Below are positions 1 to 8,172 of a DNA stretch of 49,013 nt, one piece after another (position 1 is the first letter of the stretch; every line of letters starts with the position of its first letter). Location of the stretch: NCBI GenBank assembly GCA_017629985.1, contig JAGBWD010000016.1, positions 1 through 49,013 of the forward strand, written 5' to 3'. The notes beneath the pieces are model-generated. The model did no database searches. It was not told where the DNA came from and saw only the letters and a program-made list of their open reading frames with translations. The stretch is from Alistipes sp. Its GTDB lineage: Bacteria > Bacteroidota > Bacteroidia > Bacteroidales > Rikenellaceae. The translations under genes and the position numbers were made by a program.

Positions 1-36
1 ACTTCAAATAGATGAAAAAATGGACCACCACAACGC

Positions 37-69
37 AAAAGGTGACCAAAAGGTGACCAAAAGGTGACC
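37..69. repeat. Three perfect 11-bp tandem repeats
   Basis: The unit AAAAGGTGACC occurs three times head to tail without mismatch, about 60 bp from the 3' end of the tRNA-Leu gene. No gene is supported in bases 1-129. Short repeats next to a tRNA can belong to an integration site, but no recombinase or second copy is visible here. Confidence 0.85.
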
Positions 70-92
70 AACTTTGAGGTCTTGAAAAGAAG

Positions 93-124
93 AAACCCTC
101 GCAGAAGTTAATCTACGAGGGTTT
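93..124 (-). terminator. Hairpin downstream of tRNA-Leu
   Basis: A 9-bp perfect stem (93-101 with 116-124) and a 14-nt loop lie just beyond the 3' end of the tRNA. Read on the minus strand the stem is followed by a pyrimidine-rich but interrupted tract, so it is a plausible though not strong intrinsic terminator. Confidence 0.5.
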
Positions 125-129
125 TCGAG

Positions 130-213
130 TACCCAGAGCCGGGGTCGAACCGGCACAGGGGTGAACCTACTGGTGTTTGAGACCAGCGCGTCTACCGATT
201 CCGCCATCTGGGC
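130..213 (-). tRNA. tRNA-Leu (anticodon CAA)
   Basis: The 84-nt minus-strand sequence folds as a class II tRNA: acceptor GCCCAGA/TCTGGGT with discriminator A, a D arm with GGCGGAATCGGTAGACGC, an anticodon stem CTGGT/ACCAG around the loop CTCAAAC (anticodon CAA), a short variable arm and a TTCGACC T loop. CCA is not encoded. The first acceptor pair is G-T rather than G-C. Confidence 0.95.
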
Positions 214-237
214 TTACCATTCCTCTGAACTGGTGTG

Positions 238-267
238 CAAATATACTACTTATTTCTCTATCTGCAA
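238..267 (-). promoter_or_regulatory. Promoter of tRNA-Leu
   Basis: On the minus strand TTG (265-267) is followed after 19 nt by TATATTTG (238-245), matching the Bacteroidetes -33/-7 consensus. It would start transcription roughly 18 nt before the mature tRNA. Confidence 0.8.
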
Positions 268-315
268 ATTTTTTGAGAACTTTTTTTGCTAAATAAAAGA
301 AAATATTTTAAGCAC

Positions 316-330
316 CTCTGAATATCAGAG
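316..330 (-). terminator. Hairpin after the NifX-like gene
   Basis: CTCTGA/TCAGAG forms a 6-bp stem with a 3-nt loop 16 nt beyond the stop codon. The minus-strand sequence that follows is AT-rich with T runs. It may act as a weak terminator. Confidence 0.4.
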
Positions 331-345
331 TATTACAAATAGGCT

Positions 346-702
346 CTACTCGTGGCTATGGCACTCATGGTGGGAGCATCCCTCACCAGAATCCTTGATA
401 AGACCAATAAGGTAGGCTCTAACAACCATCTCAATATTGCCTCTACAGCCACGTACTACCTTAATGTTGTGGCTCTCGAGCTTATTCTTTGCACCTTCGC
501 CCATATTTCCAGCAAGCATAACACTAATGCCCATACTCTCCATATCGGCTGCAATACCCGACTTACAACCACAACCCTGAGGTGACTCTAGGCGTGAGGT
601 TGCTACAATCTCGTTATTCTCAATCTCGAAGATGGTGTAGTAAGCACAGTGACCAAAGTGGTCATCTATAACACCATCGCGTGTTGGCACAGCAATTTTC
701 AT
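346..702 (-). CDS. NifX/NifB-type dinitrogenase iron-molybdenum cofactor domain protein
   Basis: About 118 aa. The N-terminus MKIAVPTRDGVIDDHFGHC and the body around GCGCKSG and GNMGEGA match the small MTH1175/NifX-NifY fold, whose members bind or carry metal clusters. A His/Cys-rich tail (CSHHECHSHE) adds likely metal ligands. No other nitrogenase genes are visible, so a role in nitrogen fixation is not implied; in anaerobes these proteins are usually of unknown function. I chose the start at 702 because an upstream in-frame ATG at 726 lies in the loop of the malate dehydrogenase terminator hairpin. It probably depends on readthrough from that gene or on an unseen promoter. Confidence 0.85.
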   Translation of the reverse strand: MKIAVPTRDGVIDDHFGHCAYYTIFEIENNEIVATSRLESPQGCGCKSGIAADMESMGISVMLAGNMGEGAKNKLESHNIKVVRGCRGNIEMVVRAYLIGLIKDSGEGCSHHECHSHE

Positions 703-715
703 ATCATAAAAAGTT

Positions 716-740
716 AAGGCAGGCATGTAGAGCCTGCCTT
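716..740 (-). terminator. Terminator of malate dehydrogenase gene
   Basis: A perfect 9-bp stem (716-724 with 732-740) and 7-nt loop lie 20 nt after the mdh stop codon. The minus strand continues with AACTTTTTATG, a short T run. Confidence 0.6.
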
Positions 741-759
741 AATTAAACCCAATGTTCGA

Positions 760-1752
760 TTAGAGGTTAGGGTTAATCTTTGACCACTCCTCAATAGCTG
801 GAACGATACCCAAAGTTACCAACTCATCGCGCATCTTGCAAAGGTGTGCATAAGAAGCATCGAGCTTTGCAAGCTCCTCCTCTGTACCAACAGGCATCTT
901 GTATGAGCAACCATTCTGATCAAGAACAGTGTCCATAGCCATCATGATATGGTTATACTTCTCGTTAGATACGTATGTACCTGCAGGGAAACGGAATGGC
1001 TCGCCACCCATTACCGAGCGAATCATCTCTACAGAGAGGTATGATGGGCTCTGGAATGATGAACGACCACGAAGCTTGATGATTGCTGCACCACCCTGTG
1101 TTACATCCTTCTTCATCTGCTCCCACTCCTCTGCTGGGAACTCTGCAGTACCGATGATATCAGTAAGGTTGCGACCAGCGATCTTCACTGCGCTACCGAA
1201 TACTGCCATCTGCTCGCCGTGACCACCATAAGTTGCACAACCCTCAATCTCGCTCTGCATAACGCCGAACTTCTTTGCAAGGGCGCTCTTAAGACGTGTA
1301 GTGTCAAGACCTGCAAGTGTAGTAACCTGACCTGGCTTCAAACCAGAGTACAACAAAGTTACAAGACCTGTAAGGTCAGCAGGGTTGAAGATAATCACTA
1401 CATGCTTAACATCTGGGCAATAAGTCTTGATGTTCTTACCAAGCTGCTCTGCGATCTCGCAGTTACCCTTCAACAAATCCTCGCGTGTCATACCCTCCTT
1501 ACGTGGAGCGCCACCTGAAGAGATGATATACTTTGCATCCTTGAATGCCTCGGCAACGTCTGTAGTAGCAGTGATGTTTACGTTATCGAAACCACTCTGG
1601 CGCATCTCCTCTGCAACGCCCTCTGGTGAGAATACGTCATAAAGGCAGATGTTGTTTGTAAGGCCCATCATAAGGGCTGACTGTACCATGTTTGAGCCGA
1701 TCATACCAGCTGCACCCACGATAACGAGCTTGTCATTAGTAAGAAAAGCCAT
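760..1752 (-). CDS. mdh: Malate dehydrogenase
   Basis: 330 aa, the usual size for the family. It interconverts malate and oxaloacetate with NAD in the cytoplasm. The N-terminal Rossmann motif GAAGMIGS (residues 13-20) binds NAD. The substrate-binding Arg region GGAPRKEGMTREDLL, the NPAD motif and the catalytic His in TYGGHGEQM are all present. In Bacteroidales this enzyme feeds the reductive branch from oxaloacetate to fumarate and succinate. It has its own consensus promoter at 1818-1848 and a hairpin after its stop. Nothing unusual is seen. Confidence 0.95.
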   Translation of the reverse strand: MAFLTNDKLVIVGAAGMIGSNMVQSALMMGLTNNICLYDVFSPEGVAEEMRQSGFDNVNITATTDVAEAFKDAKYIISSGGAPRKEGMTREDLLKGNCEIAEQLGKNIKTYCPDVKHVVIIFNPADLTGLVTLLYSGLKPGQVTTLAGLDTTRLKSALAKKFGVMQSEIEGCATYGGHGEQMAVFGSAVKIAGRNLTDIIGTAEFPAEEWEQMKKDVTQGGAAIIKLRGRSSFQSPSYLSVEMIRSVMGGEPFRFPAGTYVSNEKYNHIMMAMDTVLDQNGCSYKMPVGTEEELAKLDASYAHLCKMRDELVTLGIVPAIEEWSKINPNL

Positions 1753-1817
1753 AGTTTTTACTCTGTTTTAAATGTTATTATATTAAGTATTGTATTTAGC
1801 CTATCCAAATATCCTTG

Positions 1818-1848
1818 CAAAATTAGAAAACATTTCAACTATATGCAA
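1818..1848 (-). promoter_or_regulatory. Promoter of mdh
   Basis: Minus strand TTG (1846-1848), 20 nt, TAATTTTG (1818-1825). The predicted 5' UTR is about 60 nt. Confidence 0.65.
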
Positions 1849-1930
1849 GCAAAACGACAAAAATTTATCACCTCACCGAGCAATTATCTCTCCACGATAA
1901 TAGATAGCACATAAATTATCTATATGATTA

Positions 1931-1959
1931 TTGGATTACATTTTTTTTGACTATCTTTG
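1931..1959 (+). promoter_or_regulatory. Promoter of the PTS IIC-like gene
   Basis: TTG (1931-1933), 18 nt, TATCTTTG (1952-1959), about 27 nt before the ATG at 1987. The spacer is at the short end of the range. Confidence 0.6.
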
Positions 1960-1986
1960 TTATATATTTCCTAAAAAAAGATATCT

Positions 1987-3027
1987 ATGGCAAGCACTAA
2001 TTTATTCGGCAAAAACCTCTTTAAGACATACGTAGTTGATGCTTTAAGCTATATGGCTATGGGTCTCTTCTGCTCACTTATCCTGGGTCTTATAATTAGC
2101 CAGCTCGCAAAGATTCCGGGACTAGAGCTTCTCTCGGAAGTTGCACGCATACTACAACTCGACCTTGTTGTGGGTGGCTCCATAGGTCTTGCAATAGCCC
2201 TCGGCCTGAAGCGTGACCCTCTGGTTACAATCTCTGCTGTGGCAGTAGGAGCTTTGGGATATAGCCTGGGTGGCTCTATAGGAGATGTCGGCGGTAACCC
2301 CATAGGAGCATATCTCGCTGCCGTTGTAGGTATCGAGGCTGGTTCCCTTGTGTCGAAACGTACTCCTGTAGATATAATCATCACACCGCTAGTGGCAGTT
2401 GTAGCAGGAGGTCTTTTTGCAAAGTATTGCTGTGTACCTATTGGTGAGTGGGTTATGGCCTTGGGAGATATCATCAACCGCGCCACGATGCTCAACCCAT
2501 TCATTATGGGTGTCATCATATCAGTCTCTGTGGGCTGCATCCTAACACTACCCATAAGTTCGGCAGCCTTGTGTATATCAATAGGTATAAGTGGTCTTGC
2601 TGCAGGCGCTGCAACAGCAGGATGCTGTGCGCAGATGATAGGCTTTGCGGTTATTAGCTTCAAGGAGAATGGTGTAGGTGGCCTTATCTCTCAAGGTCTG
2701 GGAACCTCAATGCTACAGATTGGAAATATAGCCCGCAAACCAATTATATGGCTAGCTCCTACGCTAACCTCGGCGATACTAGGCCCTATATCAACCATGG
2801 TACTAAAGATGACAAATAGTGCTGCGGGAGCTGGTATGGGCACAGCGGGATTGGTAGGCCCTATAGGATGTTGGGACTCTATGTCTGCGACAACCGACCA
2901 TACCACTCTACTAATTGAGATTATTGGTCTCTATTTTATAGCACCTGCGCTATTAAGTCTTCTATTTCACTACATTATGAAGCGTTATGGCTGGGTGAAG
3001 GATGGCGACATGGCACTAAAGAGATAA
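1987..3027 (+). CDS. PTS IIC-like integral membrane protein (PTS_EIIC_2 / PfoR-like family)
   Basis: 346 aa, almost wholly hydrophobic, with about nine to ten membrane segments separated by Gly-rich loops (GGSIGLAIALG, GYSLGGSIGDVGGNPIGAYL). A conserved loop near residues 283-304 reads GTAGLVGPIGCWDSM. This is the PTS_EIIC_2 family, usually annotated as a sugar PTS IIC subunit and including clostridial PfoR. No IIA, IIB, HPr or EI gene lies nearby, so sugar phosphorylation by this protein is doubtful. It may be a PTS-independent transporter or a membrane regulator. It converges with the MATE gene, with 28 bp between the stops. Confidence 0.8.
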   Translation: MASTNLFGKNLFKTYVVDALSYMAMGLFCSLILGLIISQLAKIPGLELLSEVARILQLDLVVGGSIGLAIALGLKRDPLVTISAVAVGALGYSLGGSIGDVGGNPIGAYLAAVVGIEAGSLVSKRTPVDIIITPLVAVVAGGLFAKYCCVPIGEWVMALGDIINRATMLNPFIMGVIISVSVGCILTLPISSAALCISIGISGLAAGAATAGCCAQMIGFAVISFKENGVGGLISQGLGTSMLQIGNIARKPIIWLAPTLTSAILGPISTMVLKMTNSAAGAGMGTAGLVGPIGCWDSMSATTDHTTLLIEIIGLYFIAPALLSLLFHYIMKRYGWVKDGDMALKR

Positions 3028-3055
3028 CTTACGCAATATAGAGTGACATAAACCG

Positions 3056-4396
3056 TTATTTACTCTCTGCCTCGCGATATATATCTCTCAACCTATTCGA
3101 CATATAGTATTGCAGCACACCTCGTATAAACATGAACGAGGTGAAGGCTAACCATATAGCATTATTGCCTATGAGCCATCGTGTGCCGTAGAGAAGCACG
3201 AAGTAACAGAGCGCAGACCACACCATAGAGTTTCGCATAATACGGCTACGTGTAGCTCCAACCATTATACCATCCATAACAAATGGCAAGGCGCAGGCTA
3301 TTGGTATAACAATAATCCAGCCTATATACTGCTCTGCCACAGCTAGTAGCTCACCGATATTAGCACTATCGGAATCAACAAGAAGTGAGAAGATATCTCT
3401 CCACCAGCCTACGTATGCTCCAACATATACCACTGCAATAACTACGCTCCAGACTATACAATACTTAATACATCTCTTGAGCGATAACACATCTCTTGCT
3501 CCTACGAAGCGTCCTGTGAGGGCCTCGGCTGCAAAAGCAAAACCATCGTTCATATATGAGAATAGTGTAAACAGCTGCAAAAGGATGGTGTTTACCGCAA
3601 GGATATTCTTATCGCCCATATCTGCCGAGGCCTTGGTGAAGAAGGTGTATACAGCAACAAGGCAGAAGGTGCGAATTATGATGTCGCTATTGATATGAAA
3701 GAACTGCTTCATCGCCGACACATCAACCACATCGCGCCACGCCACCTTCACCAACTTTTTGCGATACATAGCAACGATGATTATCACCGTTGTCACAACA
3801 CCTGTCCATTGCGCCACAACAGATGCCAAGGCGATGCCATCAATACTCATCGTGCCAACTATTGAGAAGAGATAGCTAAAGCCTATATGCAGCAGATTTA
3901 CCAACACCGCAACAATCATCGGCACTATGGCATTCTGCATTCCCGTAAGCCAGCCATTGAAGGCAAAGAGCATGATACCTGCAGGTACCGCCCAGATACG
4001 TGTATAGAAGTAGTCTGCTATAAGGGCATCAGACCCCTCATCACCCGTACTCATAAACCACAACGAAAACTCACCCAGGGGCCACTGCAACGAAAAGGCC
4101 AATAATCCCACTCCCAGAGCAACGACTATGGCACGCCACAGCATAAGTGTATACTCTCGATGCTTCTCTGCGCCATAGGCCTGTGCCGTAAGGCCACTCG
4201 TTCCCATGCGGATAAAGGAGCAGTTCCAGTATATAAAGTTAAATATAGCAACACCTATGGACAAGGCGCCAATGGTCGTAGCACCATCACCACCTGCTAC
4301 ACGTCCCGCAATGAACGTAGAGGCGATACCCATCAAAGGTACTGTGATGTTAGATATGATGTTAGGGATTGCTATGCGAAGGATATCTCTATTCAT
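3056..4396 (-). CDS. MATE family efflux transporter
   Basis: 446 aa with twelve predicted membrane helices in two related halves, the MATE architecture. The N-terminus (MNRDILRIAIPNIISNITVP followed by IASTFIAGRV) and the tail GVLQYYMSNRLRDIYREAESK are typical of the DinF/NorM branch found in Bacteroidales. Such proteins export cationic drugs or metabolites using a Na+ or H+ gradient; the substrate cannot be predicted. It is monocistronic and divergent from the pseudouridine synthase gene. Confidence 0.9.
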   Translation of the reverse strand: MNRDILRIAIPNIISNITVPLMGIASTFIAGRVAGGDGATTIGALSIGVAIFNFIYWNCSFIRMGTSGLTAQAYGAEKHREYTLMLWRAIVVALGVGLLAFSLQWPLGEFSLWFMSTGDEGSDALIADYFYTRIWAVPAGIMLFAFNGWLTGMQNAIVPMIVAVLVNLLHIGFSYLFSIVGTMSIDGIALASVVAQWTGVVTTVIIIVAMYRKKLVKVAWRDVVDVSAMKQFFHINSDIIIRTFCLVAVYTFFTKASADMGDKNILAVNTILLQLFTLFSYMNDGFAFAAEALTGRFVGARDVLSLKRCIKYCIVWSVVIAVVYVGAYVGWWRDIFSLLVDSDSANIGELLAVAEQYIGWIIVIPIACALPFVMDGIMVGATRSRIMRNSMVWSALCYFVLLYGTRWLIGNNAIWLAFTSFMFIRGVLQYYMSNRLRDIYREAESK

Positions 4397-4498
4397 TTCA
4401 AATATTATATTAGGCTACAAAGGTAGTTATATTTTACAATTTTCGTTCTTTTTTATGGCATAGATATTGATAAAGAGTGTGATATTAAAAATTTTATT

Positions 4499-4506
4499 TA
4501 CCTTTG
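4499..4506 (+). promoter_or_regulatory. -7 element upstream of the pseudouridine synthase gene
   Basis: TACCTTTG matches the Bacteroidetes -7 box and lies 27 nt before the ATG at 4534. The -33 position holds GTG rather than TTG, so the promoter is only partly consensus. Confidence 0.5.
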
Positions 4507-4533
4507 CACCGCAAAATTTAATGCTTAAAAGAG

Positions 4534-5754
4534 ATGAAAACAACAAAAACAGACTCAACGGCTAACGTATCGCGTTTTGCCCGCGACAAGCGTCAGCGTG
4601 TAAGCTCTACATCTACAGAGCGCGTTGAGCGTAGTCCTCGTCAGCGCCGTGATGGCGACAATGAGGGTAACAGAGAGTATCGCCCACGTGGTGCCAAGGC
4701 AGAAAAGCGCACCTCGTACAACCCACACTTCACCCCAGAGAATCGTCTCCGTCCCGAGTATGAGTCTCCTCGCCAGGGCGACAACGAGCGCACTCCACGC
4801 TCTTTCAATCGCACCGAGCGCACCGAGCGTGGCTATAACCGTACAGAGCGCAGTGCAAAGCCAGAGCGTGGCGCAAAGCCAGAGCGTTTTTCACGCGATG
4901 GAGAGCAGCGTACAAAGGGTGGAAACCGCACAACCGCAGAGCGCCGTCCTGCAGGCAAGGGCGAGGGCAAGCGTGGTTATGCTCCACGCCGTGAAGAGAA
5001 GCCTCGTTCGTACCCAAAATACAACCCTAACCGTGTTACAGGTGAGATACGCCTAAACCGCTTCATCTCACAGTCGGGAGTATGTTCACGCCGCGAGGCT
5101 GATGATTACATCCTTGCAGGTGTGGTGACCGTTAATGGTCAGGTTGTTACAGAGCTTGGTACAAAGATTCTTCCAACAGATGAGGTACGCTTCCACGATG
5201 AGCGTCTTCAGGGTGAGAAGCACGTATATATCATTCTCAACAAGCCAAAGGGATATGTGACATCTCTTGATGACCCACATGCCGACAAGACTGTTATGGA
5301 TCTTATTAAGGGTGCATGCACCGAGCGTGTATATCCTGTAGGCCGCCTTGACAAGAACTCGTTGGGACTCCTTCTTATCACCAACGATGGAGATGTTACA
5401 CGTCAGCTAACACACCCATCAAACCATAAGAAGAAGATCTATCAGGTGACCCTCGACAAGCCTCTCACACGTGCCGACATGGATACTCTCACCGAGGGTA
5501 TCACACTCGAAGATGGCGATATCTTCGCAGATGAGATTGGCTACGCTTCGGAGGATAAGAAGAGCGTAGGTGTTGAGATTCACTCTGGTCGTAACCGTAT
5601 CGTGCGCCGTATGTTTGAGCATCTAGGTTACACCGTACAGAAGCTTGACCGCGTATACTACGCTGGTCTTACAAAGAAGAATCTTAAGCGTGGTGCATGG
5701 CGTTTCCTAACAAAGGAGGAGGTTATGCGTCTTAAGACTGGTCAGTATGAGTAG
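4534..5754 (+). CDS. RluB/RsuA-family rRNA pseudouridine synthase with long Arg-rich N-terminal tail
   Basis: 406 aa. Residues 173-220 form an S4 RNA-binding domain (IRLNRFISQSGVCSRREAD). Residues 230-395 are the RsuA/RluB catalytic domain, with LNKPKGYVTS and the catalytic Asp in GRLDKNSLGLLL (about D273). It converts a uridine of rRNA to pseudouridine; the exact position is not determined. The odd part is residues 1-168: a disordered, strongly basic segment rich in Arg, Glu, Gly, Pro and Ser with short repeats (RTERTERGYNRTERS; KPERGAKPERF). Such tails may help hold RNA, as RGG-like tails do elsewhere. The catalytic part alone has the normal family length. Confidence 0.9.
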   Translation: MKTTKTDSTANVSRFARDKRQRVSSTSTERVERSPRQRRDGDNEGNREYRPRGAKAEKRTSYNPHFTPENRLRPEYESPRQGDNERTPRSFNRTERTERGYNRTERSAKPERGAKPERFSRDGEQRTKGGNRTTAERRPAGKGEGKRGYAPRREEKPRSYPKYNPNRVTGEIRLNRFISQSGVCSRREADDYILAGVVTVNGQVVTELGTKILPTDEVRFHDERLQGEKHVYIILNKPKGYVTSLDDPHADKTVMDLIKGACTERVYPVGRLDKNSLGLLLITNDGDVTRQLTHPSNHKKKIYQVTLDKPLTRADMDTLTEGITLEDGDIFADEIGYASEDKKSVGVEIHSGRNRIVRRMFEHLGYTVQKLDRVYYAGLTKKNLKRGAWRFLTKEEVMRLKTGQYE

Positions 5755-5774
5755 ACAATGACCTACAGAACATA

Positions 5775-5813
5775 TAGAGGGCCTGTACAACCATTGGTTG
5801 AGCAGGCCCTCTA
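5775..5813. terminator. Bidirectional terminator between the pseudouridine synthase gene and umuD
   Basis: An 11-bp stem (775-785 with 803-813 of the 5 kb block) encloses a second small CAACC/GGTTG stem. It lies between convergent genes and can serve both strands, although the T tracts are short. Confidence 0.65.
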
Positions 5814-5830
5814 ACATTAAACCTCACTAG

Positions 5831-6250
5831 CTACGCCCTCTTGATGATATAGGTGACAATACCCCATATCGCAAATTCATTATCCGCAGTTACACGAATA
5901 GGCTGAAACTTGGGGTTCGCAGCTACTAGAAGCATGTGATTATCATGGCGCTCTATACGTTTCACCGTAAACTCCCCATCTATGAAGCATACCGCCGAGC
6001 AGCCGTTGTAAGGCTCTATACTGCGGTCCACAATGATAATATCTCCCTCGTCCATATCCGCCTCGACCATAGAGGTTCCGCCAACACGAAAGAAGAATGT
6101 CGAAGAGGGGTGCTTAACAAGGAGCTTCAGCAGGTCGAGCTTCTCACGAGGCTCCTCATCAGCCAAAGAGGGAAATCCTGCACGCACCTCACCAAGCATA
6201 TCCAACTCTAGGCTTTCGGGCATATCTATATTATAGGGCTTCATACTCAT
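5831..6250 (-). CDS. umuD: UmuD-like S24 peptidase
   Basis: 139 aa, the size of E. coli UmuD. The self-cleavage site is the Ala-Gly bond in EVRAGFPSLADEEP (residues 24/25); the catalytic dyad is Ser60 (GGTSM) and Lys97 (FTVKRIE). UmuD cleaves itself with the help of RecA filaments and then joins UmuC to make the error-prone polymerase V. No umuC gene is adjacent or elsewhere in the window. It is the last gene of a leftward operon, 2 nt after the HD gene. M3 is an alternative start. Confidence 0.88.
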   Translation of the reverse strand: MSMKPYNIDMPESLELDMLGEVRAGFPSLADEEPREKLDLLKLLVKHPSSTFFFRVGGTSMVEADMDEGDIIIVDRSIEPYNGCSAVCFIDGEFTVKRIERHDNHMLLVAANPKFQPIRVTADNEFAIWGIVTYIIKRA

Positions 6251-6252
6251 AT

Positions 6253-6891
6253 CTATTTAGACTCATTTTTACTAATCTCCTCGGTGTAGATAACATCATA
6301 CATACCGCGTAGCAAGGCTCCATCGGCAATTATCTGACGCAACTGCTCCAGACGCTTGCTATTCTCCGACTCGGGGAACCATAACTTAAGGTAACCACCG
6401 TAGTTATACTTCTCTTCGAGATGCTCCACCATACGCTCATAGCCCTCCTCATATCCTAACTCTGGGAAGTTAGCAAGCGTATACTGTATCGTGCGGCGCA
6501 GGATTGTCCTTGGCTCTATAACTCTATCGGCCTCGGCAACAATACGTCCATATATGGTTCGTGGTGGCTCTTTTGCCGAAGCGCGATGATCCTCCACAGC
6601 ATCAGCCATCGTAGCTATATCGTCACAAGAGAACCATCTTTCGAGGCTCTTATCAGCCAACATTATGCGCTTCGAGGCCACATGGTGACTCTCACGACCC
6701 TCCACAAGGCCTGTATCGTGATATGCAGCTATGGCATAGGCCATGTTTACATCAAGACCATAGATGCGTGCTAGGCGTAGACTCTCTGAAATAACCATAT
6801 CGACATGATCGCGTCTGTGCGCTGCATCATGAAGGTCATATCGGGGGAGAATCTCCCCCTCTACATACTCTCTTAACTCATTATCAACCAT
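6253..6891 (-). CDS. HD-domain phosphohydrolase
   Basis: 212 aa. The metal-binding residues of an HD domain are visible in order: His in AHRRDHV (25-29), the His-Asp pair in AAYHDTG (58-59), His in EDHRAS (102) and Asp in EADRV (122). Proteins of this class hydrolyse phosphate esters of nucleotides or related molecules; the substrate is unknown. The gene lies 3 nt after the inactive M16 gene and 2 nt before umuD, so it is co-transcribed with them. Confidence 0.82.
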   Translation of the reverse strand: MVDNELREYVEGEILPRYDLHDAAHRRDHVDMVISESLRLARIYGLDVNMAYAIAAYHDTGLVEGRESHHVASKRIMLADKSLERWFSCDDIATMADAVEDHRASAKEPPRTIYGRIVAEADRVIEPRTILRRTIQYTLANFPELGYEEGYERMVEHLEEKYNYGGYLKLWFPESENSKRLEQLRQIIADGALLRGMYDVIYTEEISKNESK

Positions 6892-6894
6892 ATA

Positions 6895-8172
6895 CTAACC
6901 TACCACTACCTCTACTAAATCTTCACGTTGTAGATACCTCTGCGCTAGATGCTGTATATCCTCGGGGGTTATGGCGTTTATAACCTCCACATTACGCTCT
7001 GTAGAGCTATTATCCATACCACACATTATATTCTCAATGGTGACATCTGCAATGCCAAATGGGCCATCAAGGATGCGAAGTATCTCACCTATCATCATAT
7101 TCTTCGCCATCTGCAACTCCTCCTCTGCGATAGGCTCCACACGTAGGCGCTCTATCTCGTAGTATATCTCGCGCAGTGCATCTTCGGCATGGTCGCTTGT
7201 CACCTGCGTTGCTATGGCTAGATATCCCTCCTTATCGAAATTTACCATGGCAGCCATAACGCCATAGGTATATCCATGCTCCTCGCGGAGATTCTGCATA
7301 AGGCGCGAGCCAAAGTAACCACCAAGGATAGTTGCCACTACCTGCATACCCACAAAGTCGGCATGTGTGCGTGGGAAGAGCAGACGTCCTATGCGTATGG
7401 AGGTTTGTAACGCGGAATCCACACTCTTAAAGACCTTATGCGTTGTTCTGGGAGCAGGATAGACAACCCTCTGCGTATCGCCCTGGGGTAATGTCTCGGC
7501 GATGCTCGCTATACCACGTAGCACCTCATCGCTGATATTTCCACTACATACCACAAAGCAGTTATCAGAGGTGTAAAGCTCCCTATATAAGGTGATGATA
7601 TCCTCCCGTGTTACATCATCGTAGAGCCTCTCATCGGCCGAGATTCCGTAAGGGTGTTCGGCACCAAAGAGCGCCTGCGCAAATAACTCGCGCGACTGCA
7701 CCTCTATCTTTTTACGCTCTACGGCCAAGCCCTGCTGACGCTTCTTGCAGTATATATCCAATTCTCGCTCCTCGAAGGCTGGGCGAAGGATAATCTCACG
7801 TGCCACGTTGAGCGTCTTATCGAAAAACTTTGATAGCGACACGAAGGAGATATATACATAATCGCGGTCTATATTCACATCGTAGTATGAGCCATAGAAG
7901 TCTAGCTCATCGGCAATCTGCTGCGCCGACATCGAAAGGCTACCCTCACCAAGCATATTGAGCGTTGTAGAGGCTGTGAAGGCCTTATGCTGCATAGAGC
8001 TTCCTGCTCGAAATACAAAGGTAAAACGAACTACCTCAAAATCATCCGAGTAGAGAGTATATATATCCACGCCATTTGCCGTAGAATGCTTCGTAGCACG
8101 AGGCATATCTACGCTATCAGGGATTATAATATCGGGTTGTGGTTTTATAGTTGTATTAACCTGTCTCATCAC
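6895..8172 (-). CDS. M16-family peptidase-like subunit without zinc motif
   Basis: 425 aa with the M16 fold: an N-terminal half around FTFVFRAGSS and LNMLGEGS, and a C-terminal half with FGSRLMQNLREEHGYTYG, the R/Y substrate-binding motif of the non-catalytic partner. The HxxEH zinc motif is absent; its position holds TASTTLNML. This matches the inactive subunit of two-gene M16B peptidases, in which one protein supplies the zinc and the other the R/Y motif. It overlaps the upstream active subunit gene by 4 nt (ATGA), supporting a heterodimer. M2 is an equally good start. Confidence 0.88.
   Translation of the reverse strand: MMRQVNTTIKPQPDIIIPDSVDMPRATKHSTANGVDIYTLYSDDFEVVRFTFVFRAGSSMQHKAFTASTTLNMLGEGSLSMSAQQIADELDFYGSYYDVNIDRDYVYISFVSLSKFFDKTLNVAREIILRPAFEERELDIYCKKRQQGLAVERKKIEVQSRELFAQALFGAEHPYGISADERLYDDVTREDIITLYRELYTSDNCFVVCSGNISDEVLRGIASIAETLPQGDTQRVVYPAPRTTHKVFKSVDSALQTSIRIGRLLFPRTHADFVGMQVVATILGGYFGSRLMQNLREEHGYTYGVMAAMVNFDKEGYLAIATQVTSDHAEDALREIYYEIERLRVEPIAEEELQMAKNMMIGEILRILDGPFGIADVTIENIMCGMDNSSTERNVEVINAITPEDIQHLAQRYLQREDLVEVVVG

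Noticed and set aside
724-726. ATG that would start the NifX-like protein eight residues earlier
   Set aside because: It lies in the loop of the mdh terminator hairpin, and the family starts at MKIAVPT.
2049-2663. 204-codon leftward frame inside the PTS IIC-like gene
   Set aside because: Antisense shadow of a hydrophobic gene; no motif, and the sense gene fits a known family.
4625-5056. 143-codon frame inside the pseudouridine synthase gene
   Set aside because: It is a shadow caused by the repetitive Arg-rich coding sequence; composition is Ser/Ala/Val-biased with no domain.
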